From NCBI GenBank assembly GCA_015680685.1, contig MNCI01025160.1, forward strand, positions 18,899 through 69,913: DNA of 51,015 nt, in the 5' to 3' direction. The notes under the pieces were generated by a model that did not search any database, was not told the origin of the DNA, and saw only the letters and a list, made by a program, of their open reading frames with translations. The DNA comes from Gnetum montanum (taxonomy: Eukaryota; Streptophyta; Gnetopsida; Gnetales; Gnetaceae). This document shows, one piece after another, positions 43,597-51,015 of this stretch (its first letter is position 1; every line of letters starts with the position of its first letter). Position numbers and translations under genes: made by a program.

Positions 43597-43855
43597 GCTA
43601 ATGTAGGTAATAAATAGCATGTAATAAATAACAAATAATAAATCCTATTCCATGTACTGCAAGGTTTATCCACAAAGCTCATCTTTATTTCCATACACAA
43701 CTTTCGTTCAGGTACAAAGCTACTCGAATAAAGATCCATTCACTTAGGGACTCCTATTGTGGGCACATGGAAAATATTCTATCTCTAGAGTGATCCAACT
43801 ACCAGAGTTTCCCTACTTTAAGCCTAGGATAAGAAATGTGGGGAGTGCCGCCTCT

Positions 43856-43863
43856 TATTTATA
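43856..43863 (-). promoter_or_regulatory. TATA box in 5' LTR of element D
   Basis: TATAAATA on the minus strand starts 13-20 bp past the last GATATC palindrome. It is the likely core promoter of the element. Confidence 0.75.
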
Positions 43864-43877
43864 GATTTGGTGGCGGA

Positions 43878-43986
43878 CCGCGATATCGCATATACGATAT
43901 CGCATACACGATATCGCAGGGGACGACGCGATATCGCGACGGCTGCGATATCACGTACGCGATATCACGTACGCGATATCGCATCT
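43878..43986. repeat. GATATC palindrome array in U3 of 5' LTR of element D
   Basis: Seven GATATC cores at 43882, 43896, 43910, 43930, 43947, 43961 and 43975, mostly in GCGATATCGC or GCGATATCAC context, at 14-20 bp spacing. They begin within about ten bases of the LTR end and stop just before the TATA box. They keep many CpGs in a CpG-poor window. Confidence 0.9.
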
Positions 43987-43996
43987 CATTAGTTCC

Positions 43997-44400
43997 TATG
44001 GTATAATGTGTACATAAACATGATGCTACTAGAAATCTTAATAATAGAATTTATTGTTTGATCTCTTACTTTATGGCATCCTGTAAGGACCTAGTAGTTC
44101 CATAATCATCACTAAATAAGTAACATGAGTGAACAAGAAACCTACAGAATAAAATGGACATGAATATGAGGTTAAAGAACCCCAAGTAACAAAAGTAGGT
44201 GTTTCCTATCTAATAGTATGCCATCCCATAAGGACATGGTGATTCCTCAATAACCTCTAACAAGTAACATGCATGAATGAGCAACCCACATCTTAATGCA
44301 TACAAGTAGTAGATGTTTTGTCTCTCATAGTTTGGAATTTTGCAAGGACATGGTTGGTCATCAATCATCTACAAGAAAGTAAAACCTATGATATAAATTT
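43997..44400. repeat. Tandem array, period about 145 bp (right of element D)
   Basis: It holds the same units as 36290-37084, with GGCATCCTGTAAGGAC near 44075, a second unit near 44205 and a third near 44310. GTTCC at 43992-43996 is the right target copy of D. Confidence 0.75.
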
Positions 44401-44419
44401 AGAGTGAAATTATAGCGTG

Positions 44420-45400
44420 GCTTGATCAACCAACCCTCATTAATAATAGTAATGTGTTCCTTATGACATTAATAACATTACTATAGACTAAGAATTGAGT
44501 AAATCAGCAAGGAAATTGAGACTTGGATATCAATTCCCAGAAAATTAAAAGATTTCTTAGCCAAGAAAACCCCATCTAGATAGGTTATGTGGTTGCTATG
44601 ACAAGAATACCATTCATATTAACTAAGAATTGTGTTATATGATAAGAAAAACAAGCCTTGGTGAGAAATATTGTGAAAACTTTAAGGGTGGTTTAGCTGA
44701 GAAACCCTTATTTAGACTTATTCTATGAGCTATATGAAATAAATACCATTACTATTAACTGAGAATTATGTTATATGACAAGGAAAGCAAGCCTTGGTGA
44801 GAGATACTACGGAAAATTTAAGGGTGGCTTAGCCTAGCAACCCTCATTTAGACCTATTCTATGGCCTCTATGACATGAATACCATTACTATTAACTACGA
44901 ATTGTATTATATGAAGAAAGTAAGCCCTAATGAGAAATACTATGGAAACTTTAAGGATGGCTCAATTCTAACCCTCCTTTAGACCAAGTCTGTGGCCTCT
45001 ATGACATGAATACCATTACTATTGACTAAGAATTGTATTATATGACAAAGAAAGTGATCCCTGGTAAGAAATACTATGGAAAATTTAAGGATGGCTTGGT
45101 TGAGAAGCCATCATTAGATCTATTTTATGGTCACTATGACATGAATATCATTACTATTAACTAAGAATTTTGTTATATGACAAAGAAAGTAAGGCTTGGT
45201 GAGAATTATTGTGGAAAATTTAAGGGTCACTTGACCAAGCAATTCTCATTTTGACCTATTATATGGCCTCTATGACATGAATACCATTACTATTGATTGA
45301 GAGTTATGTTCTATGATAAGGAAAGCGATCCTTGACAAGAAACACTCTAGAAATTTAAGAGTGGCTCAGCCAAGCAACCCTCATTTAGACCTATTACTTG
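44420..45400. repeat. Satellite-like tandem array, period about 135 bp, seven copies
   Basis: Units marked by ATGACATGAATACCATTACT (or variants) start at about 44462, 44598, 44734, 44870, 45001, 45136 and 45272. Spacings are 131-136 bp. Each unit continues with AACTAAGAATTGTGTTATAT, then AAGCCTTGGTGAGAAATACT, then TTTAAGGGTGGCTTAG and CAACCCTCATTTAGACCTAT. Copies are roughly 80-90% alike, so the array is moderately old. Confidence 0.9.
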
Positions 45401-46229
45401 TGCATTATATATGTATGAATTGAATCAAGCATATCACCTGAATTACAAATTATTTTATAGTGTCCTCAAAAAAAGAGTGATTATATTTTGATATCCATAA
45501 AATGTATCCTTAGAATTATTTTAGGGTTAAATTGGATAAATCATATTTTTAAAATCTTTATCTTACTAGCTATAAATTTAATGTTCTTTAATGATCTCAT
45601 AGGAATTTATTTAACTAATTAAATTTAATTAATGATATTAATTTTATATATTATAATTAATAAGTGTTTTGAAATTATTTGTTAAGAAATTTTTCTACCA
45701 ATTTAATTACATAGCAAATCTTATTTTGCAATCTTTTTCTTAACCAATTTTATTTTTAAATAAAAAAACATGATGATACATTATATATGGAATGGAACAA
45801 TGATAAATAGATCCTAAGAACTATTTAAAGTAAAATTGAAATCCATGACATTTATATGTACTATGTAAATTATCATGATAGTTAGTATGACATAGTCTAG
45901 TGATAAACAAACCCTATGAAATCAATATTTTTTACATAAATTATCATTATAGATAATGTAGAACAATAATGAACTTACTTGTCTGTAGATGTCAATATGA
46001 ACAATGAGTGAAGGGTCCTTGTAGAGGCATATAGTAGAAGAGGCAATATTACTCTAAAATAATAACATCACAACATATATATCAATTGGTATTTTAATTT
46101 ATATAGAGTAGATCAAATTAACTTGAAATAGTAACATAAAAACATATATATCATTAGTCCTAATTAATATGATATAAAATTGATTTATGTAATTGCACAA
46201 CCTTCTTTAGTCCTAGTTAAAGTTTATAT
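45401..46229. other. AT-rich spacer, nothing recognised
   Basis: No open frames of note, no repeats with clear period, and no terminal repeats. Base composition is strongly A+T. Confidence 0.5.
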
Positions 46230-47345
46230 CATTATTCAATTTATCTAATTCAAGTTAATTATCTTTGATTTCCATTTAACATTGGAGAATTGTAAAAATA
46301 TAATTCTACATTCAAAAGAGATATTCAATCATTTTAGAATATGTTTGATGAAAAGATGATCCATAAAAATTTCAAGACATCTTGATATTAAATCCAATTG
46401 CATGTATGAATTTCCAAATATTGGATAACTCATGGATGCATGAAACATGTATTGTTGCCATGGGAGGTGGTAGGCAAGGATTGTAAGAGATATGACCTAT
46501 AAGGATATTTATGTTAGACCTTTCTAAAATTTCTACAGTGAACTATTTATTTAAATCATATAATATTTGATAATTTCATTTTATTGGGACTAGGATAAAT
46601 TAATTGTACCCTTTATACACTTTACTAGTTGCTATGAAGTTGAATAAATGTGATGGACAGTTTCTTAAAACTCATATAAGCCTTAAAACATAAAACATAT
46701 TGAACATTGAAGAATCATAAAAATATAATTGTAGTTTTAGAAGAGGTATTTAATTGTTTTAATATAAGTTTGGTGTAAAGATGATCCATGAAAATTCGAG
46801 GACATCTTGATATTTAACCAAATATCTCTATTTAATTACAATTATGAAGGCCTAAAAATGGAGTGGATAGTTCCTTCAAACCCATATAATCCTAATAAAA
46901 TAAAACACATTAAACATTGAAGAATCATAAAAATAAAATTCTATTTTTGAAATAGGTATTCAATCATTTCAAAATAAGTTTGATGCAAAGATGATCTATA
47001 AATATTTAAGGACATATTGATATTAAATCAAATTTCTCTATTTATTTTCAAGTATGATGGTTCAATTATTGAAAAACTCATGGGTTCATGAAATGGGAAT
47101 CACTACCAAGGGAGATGGTAGCCATGGATTGGAAGAGATAAAGGGATCATTGCTAAAGGAGGTGGCAGGCATGGATTGGAAGAGATGAAGGATTCAAGGA
47201 CATTTATCTTGGATATTTCTATGAGTTCTACCATATATACACTTTTCTAGTTGCTATGAAGTAGAAACATTAAGTGAATAGCTTCTTGAAACCCAATTGA
47301 GCCATAAAATCCAAAACACATTGACAAAAATACCCATATGAACCT
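46230..47345. repeat. Diverged tandem repeats, basic spacing about 210 bp
   Basis: A unit with AACATTGAAGAATCATAAAA, then AAGATGATCCATAAAAAT, then GGACATCTTGATATTAAAT is seen at about 46280, 46704 and 46914; spacings of about 424 and 210 bp suggest a 210-bp period with one degenerate copy. A second unit (GGAGGTGGTAGGCAAGGATT, GATGAAGGATT, TTGCTATGAAGT) recurs at about 46463, 47110 and 47160. Confidence 0.65.
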
Positions 47346-48395
47346 TAAAACCAAAAACACATTGAATCATTACCTTTTCATGTCAACGTTAACTAGATTT
47401 CATTTTCTAATGCAATACATGTCTCTTACTATGTTAACTAAAATTTAGGCTTGGAATGAGATTTCTGCAATCAACTGAAATTTCAAGTGGTAGTAGGATT
47501 AAGTGCGAACAAATGAACCCCATATAGTCCTTGTAGAAACCCTTGCCTACTTAAGGCATCTTTTCAAGCCCTAAATCTCTTAATTCAAACCCTCACAATA
47601 TTTTATATTAAATTTATCATCATCATTGTTAATAAACATTCCAATTTCTATAATTTCATGAAATGAAATAATCCTAAAATCCTAGCAACTAAGAAAATAG
47701 TGAAGAAATTTGAAGAAAATTTGTTAAAAAATCATGGTATGAATTTGGAGGGGAACTCACACTAAATTTTTTATAGAATGAGATATAATTATGTACCTAA
47801 AAAATGAAAATTTTGCTAAAAGGACCCTCAGAAACACACCCTTAGTGTAGCCCTTATCAACATACTCTTAGCAATTCATGGTATTCATTGGCAATCTATG
47901 AAACTCACATCTCTTGGACAAATCCATAGCTCTTGGTGAATCTTGTAGCTCTTGGTGAAATCCTCCTACATGGAACTCAGTGAAACCTTGTAGCCCAATC
48001 CTAGAATTCAAAGTTAATAGAACTACTTTTTATTTTCAAAAAAGTTTTGGGTTGATACTTGATAAATGGGTTGGAATTTGACAAGTAAATAAACGTATTC
48101 AAGCTTTTAAAATGTATTGTATTATTTAATTTTGGATGAAAACATCTAAATATAGCTAGTATACTGAGAGAATATGGAAATTGAGACTGTAAAATGTATA
48201 TATTTGGGCTAGGAATGTAAAAATGTTTTTCTTATTTTAATTTTTGAAAAAAAGATGGTTGGTGTAAACATACTTTACATTTTAAAATATTTAATATGGG
48301 CTTCATATTCTTAGAGATGGATTTTAAAATTTTAATAATACCAAAAATTTTAATATTAATAATCCAAATGAATATTTAAATGCTCATAGTTGACT
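47346..48395. other. AT-rich spacer, nothing recognised
   Basis: No gene or element is seen. A small direct repeat of AGCTCTTGGTGAA lies at about 47930 and 47948. Confidence 0.5.
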
Positions 48396-48995
48396 CATCT
48401 TTGGGACCACACAATATTCTATGTGATGATATCATGAGGACTAACCCTAGTTCATGGACAAGGGTGACAACTATGGTTGGGATAAAAAGTAACCTCATCT
48501 TAGTATGATCATGTCTATGACTACGTACCACCAAGATACATTCAATAGTTAACATAAAATCCTATATTCTCCAAAAGTACTCTTGCATGCATTAGAGGAG
48601 GTGATCATTTAAAGTACATGTTAAATCATTCCATCCTTTGGGAACAACCCAAGCCATCATGTGGTCAACCATAATGTGTTTGGACAACATGAAATACATA
48701 TGTAATGGATGCTACTAAGTTGGGATATCAGGTAATCTCTTCTCAATATGATCTTGTTAATGACTAGCTACACCCAGTACATGTTTAATAGTTTGCATGA
48801 AACCATAGATTCTACAATATTACTCTTGCATGCTAGTGGGTTGAGAAACCATGCCCACTAAACCAAGTATCCTCTTTATTCTATGATATTGCTTATAATT
48901 AGGTACCACCAGGACATGTTTTATAGCCAACACAAAACCCAAGATTCTCAAAAACTATGCTTGCATGCATAAGTGTAGATGAAAATTTAAAATTC
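48396..48995. repeat. Diverged three-copy repeat
   Basis: Segments near 48500-48600, 48745-48840 and 48880-48975 share ATGACTAGCTACCACC-like starts, ACATGTTTAATAG, then AAAACC, then GATTCT and CTTGCATGCAT. Spacings are about 245 and 133 bp and identity is low (about 65-70%). Confidence 0.55.
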
Positions 48996-49742
48996 AAGAA
49001 AACCCAAGACATTGAAAAGGTCACAATGCAAAGAATATAAATGAATGACATTTCTACATTGATAAATTGAATAATAACTTCTTTGATTAATAACCATATA
49101 ATTATGGGTCATGAGTTGCAACAAATTTCGATGGGGATAAAACCACACTAATTACAAAATCTTGAACTCTAGTAATTAGTGTTACTAAGCCCCTATTGAA
49201 ATCTACCCTAACATTGTAGATATAGTAATGAAGCACAAACAAACCAAGCTCTCATTTTAATACTGATGAGTCGCGAGATACCCCTACACTCAACCATACG
49301 AATATGAGCGTTCTCACGCGTGATCCGGTCGAACTCCACAGATGGACTAGTTGTGGCACCTAGACAGTTATCCTTAGGTCGCAGTTCGTTGTCTTCCCAC
49401 CTGGACTAGTATTATATTTGTCACCTATGATTTAGTCCAGAGTGAGGTGTATGATGTGTTCCTAATCTAACCGCTACTCCTGAAGGCAATGAAAAGTAAT
49501 ATTAACTAAGCTAAGCTAGGAGGAAAAGGGTAAGAGAATCTAATCTAGCCTAAGTTTGATAAGCAACCGTTCCTTGATTATCTATACACATCTTGAACTT
49601 CGTGCATGACTACCACTGGGATTACCAAGTGCAGATTCTAGGTACCCCACTTGGATACTAAGTAGTCACACTTAAATGCTCATAATCAAGTCGTACTCAT
49701 TCCGCGTTACTAGAAGATAAGGATGAGAGAGACTAATTAGGA

Positions 49743-49780
49743 AAGAAATAAATAATAATTAAATAAATAAATAAATAACA
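49743..49780. repeat. AAAT-type microsatellite in solo LTR E
   Basis: About 38 bases composed of AAAT/AAATAAT units within the transcribed part of the LTR. The LTRs of D have shorter AATAAATAAC-like runs at the matching place. Confidence 0.7.
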
Positions 49781-49991
49781 AAGTGAATGCTGAAATGATG
49801 AAGTAATCTCAATCTTTATTGCCAGTCATGTGCATGTCCAAGTATGTCACACTCGAATAAAAAATGTCGTACAATTACATTCACCACACTACGGGTAGAC
49901 ATAGGGAAAAATAATCTATCTCTGGAGGGATCAAACTACTAGAGCTTTGCTACTTCTACTCTATGATGATCAACAAGGGAGATCCACTTCT

Positions 49992-49999
49992 TATTTATA
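49992..49999 (-). promoter_or_regulatory. TATA box in solo LTR E
   Basis: TATAAATA on the minus strand, at the same place relative to the palindrome array as in element D. Confidence 0.7.
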
Positions 50000-50015
50000 G
50001 ACATTGCAGTGGACT

Positions 50016-50140
50016 ATGATATCGCGTACGCGATATCGCAGGGGAGGAGGTGATATCACGTATGCGATATCGCAGGGGATGTGATATCACAACGGACGCG
50101 ATATCACGTACGCGATATCACAGCCCATGCAATATCACGG
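50016..50140. repeat. GATATC palindrome array in U3 of solo LTR E
   Basis: Seven GATATC cores (about 50018, 50032, 50052, 50065, 50082, 50100, 50114) and one AATATC (50132), spaced 13-20 bp. CGCGATATCGC, TGATATCA and mixed forms all occur, and GCAGGGGA spacers separate some of them. Confidence 0.9.
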
Positions 50141-50890
50141 CCCATCAAATACCATTCAAATCCCTCCATCAAAGTATCATTTCATGTATTTCTAAGCTTC
50201 AAATCCCACATTGAAAAGATGATGATAATGTAAAGAATATAAATGAATGACTTTTATGGATTGATAAATCAATTGAGAACTTATTTGGTTAAAAGTCATC
50301 TAACTACAAATCATGAATTTTGGGGAATTTCAATGGTGATTCAGCCACTCTAATTACTAAATATTACGCTGTAGTAATTGCAATTACTCAATCACCATCA
50401 AAATCCACCCCAACATTGTAGATGTAGTTATGGAGCATAGCCAAACTAAGCTTTCATTTTATTTATTGTTTCATGATCTTTAGTAATATGAATACATCAT
50501 GCCCCTCATTATTTAACTAATCCAAATCCACTATGTTGCTATGAATGTGTGTCAATAGAAGTGAATTAGATAGAAATAATTCCATAACCTAGGCATAATC
50601 CCACATTGAAAAGACAATAATAATGTAAAAAAATATAAATGAATGACCATTCTCCATTGATAAATTGAATGATAGCTTATTTTGTTAAGAACCATTTAAC
50701 TATGGATCATGAGTTGTAGTAAATTTTGATGAGGATAGAGCCAAATTAATTACAAAATCTTGAACTTTAGTAATTGGTGTCACTCAATCCCCATTGAAAT
50801 CTGCGCCAACTCTAATGTAGTAATGAAGCATAACCAAATTAAGCTCTTACTTTTATACCATAGAATCATGATCTCTAGTAAGATGGAGAT

Positions 50891-51015
50891 AACATGCCCC
50901 TCATCCAAAGTCTTATGTCATTTATTATATATTATATATTTTAACTGAATTACTTTTTGAAACTCACATTTAAATTATATCTATACTTGATTCATAAATA
51001 TTTGGAAATAAAATT
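50891..51015. other. Right end of window, nothing recognised
   Basis: AT-rich sequence following the last tandem copy, with no gene or element signal. Confidence 0.5.

Larger units (their letters stand above)
37085..43991 (-). mobile_element. Element D: gag-protease-only LTR retrotransposon (non-autonomous, B-family)
   Basis: LTRs lie at 43009-43991 (5') and 37085-37899 (3'), flanked by exact target copies GTTCC (37080-37084, 43992-43996). The tRNA-Asp PBS is intact and a GGGGGTA polypurine tract precedes the 3' LTR. On the minus strand a single frame encodes gag and protease. RT, RNase H and integrase are absent: 39640-37900 aligns with the non-coding region after integrase in element B. 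Lower decay and intact PBS make it the youngest complete element here. It would need another element's enzymes to move. A 163-base gap lies at 38779-38941. Confidence 0.9.
43009..43991 (-). repeat. 5' LTR of element D
   Basis: 983 bp from TAATGAGATGCG (mutated TG start) to CACACATCA on the minus strand. It carries seven GATATC palindromes, TATAAATA at 43856-43863, AATAAA-type words, and an internal 71-bp duplication (43421-43491 and 43526-43596, spacing 105 bp) not found in the 3' LTR. Confidence 0.9.
49264..50147 (-). mobile_element. Element E: solo LTR of the D family
   Basis: 884 bp related along most of its length to the LTRs of D: CTACACTCAACCATACGAA near the left end, AATCAAGTCGTACTCAT, TATAAATA, and the GATATC array at the other end. 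It starts TGATGGGCC and ends CGCGACTCATCA on the minus strand, and it is flanked by exact 5-bp copies AATAC (49259-49263, 50148-50152). No internal region is present, so it is the product of recombination between two LTRs. It is clearly diverged from the LTRs of D, indicating a separate insertion. Confidence 0.9.
49005..50890. repeat. Tandem repeat of about 320-400 bp, three copies, interrupted by solo LTR E
   Basis: Copies start at about 49027, 50237 and 50636 with ATAAATGAATGAC. Each continues through ATTGATAAATTGAAT, TTAATTACAAAATCTTGAA-like text and ACATTGTAGATGTAGT to AACCAAGCTCTCATTTTA. Removing the solo LTR gives spacings of about 321 and 399 bp. The copy that E entered ends at 49263 and resumes at 50153. 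Confidence 0.8.

Noticed and set aside
43878-43986. CRISPR-like regular spacing of short repeats
   Set aside because: The repeats are ten-base palindromes with 4-10 base spacers inside an LTR of a plant retroelement, recur in sister LTRs, and have no cas genes or unique spacers.

Overview
The window looks like repeat-rich nuclear DNA from a land plant with a very large genome, most likely a gymnosperm-type genome. That guess rests on the AT-rich, CpG-poor composition, nested and heavily decayed Ty3/gypsy LTR retrotransposons, long local tandem arrays, and the absence of any intact host gene. Species cannot be named from the sequence. Nearly every nonsense codon is TAG, TAA or TGA where a relative has, or would be expected to have, CAG, CAA or CGA. 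This is the footprint of methyl-cytosine deamination in silenced DNA.

Layout. (1) 1-6331: element A, a plus-strand Ty3/gypsy element of the tRNA-Asp-primed Tat/Athila-like type. Its 5' LTR is cut by the window edge, its gag, protease, RT and RNase H are broken, and a deletion fuses its integrase to the middle of the 3' LTR. (2) 7191-28527: a three-level nest. Element C (net about 5.8 kb, initiator-Met-primed, chromovirus-like) has its 3' LTR split by element B. B spans 12704-28249, has a net length of about 12.1 kb, is a relative of A, and carries an extra 618-codon frame after pol. B in turn is split inside RNase H by a 3438-bp insertion (18185-21622) with TGTTGG...CCAACA ends, a 5-bp target duplication and a captured PPR-gene fragment. 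(3) 28528-35200: AT-rich DNA holding, on the minus strand, a decayed host-type gene or genes. It contains a recognisable Ulp1-like (C48) protease segment and an FCP1/NIF-like HAD phosphatase segment. (4) 35202-37084: local tandem repeats. (5) 37085-43991: element D, minus strand, complete with LTRs, PBS, PPT and target duplication GTTCC. It encodes only gag-protease; RT, RNase H and integrase are missing, while the non-coding DNA that follows integrase in B is kept. (6) 43997-45400: continuation of the array that D entered, then a separate array of about 135 bp period. (7) 46230-51015: further diverged tandem repeats, interrupted by a solo LTR (E, 49264-50147, target duplication AATAC) of the D family.

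How the parts relate. A, B, D and E share LTR architecture: a short U3, TATAAATA, then a conserved transcribed segment. A, B and D share PBS type and gag. D looks like a non-autonomous derivative of a B-like element that would have depended on a relative for reverse transcriptase and integrase. The most unusual structure is in the D/E LTRs. The whole short U3 upstream of the TATA box is an array of 4-8 copies of a GCGATATCGC-type palindrome, with copy number differing between LTRs. No RNA genes, CRISPR arrays or intact coding genes were found.
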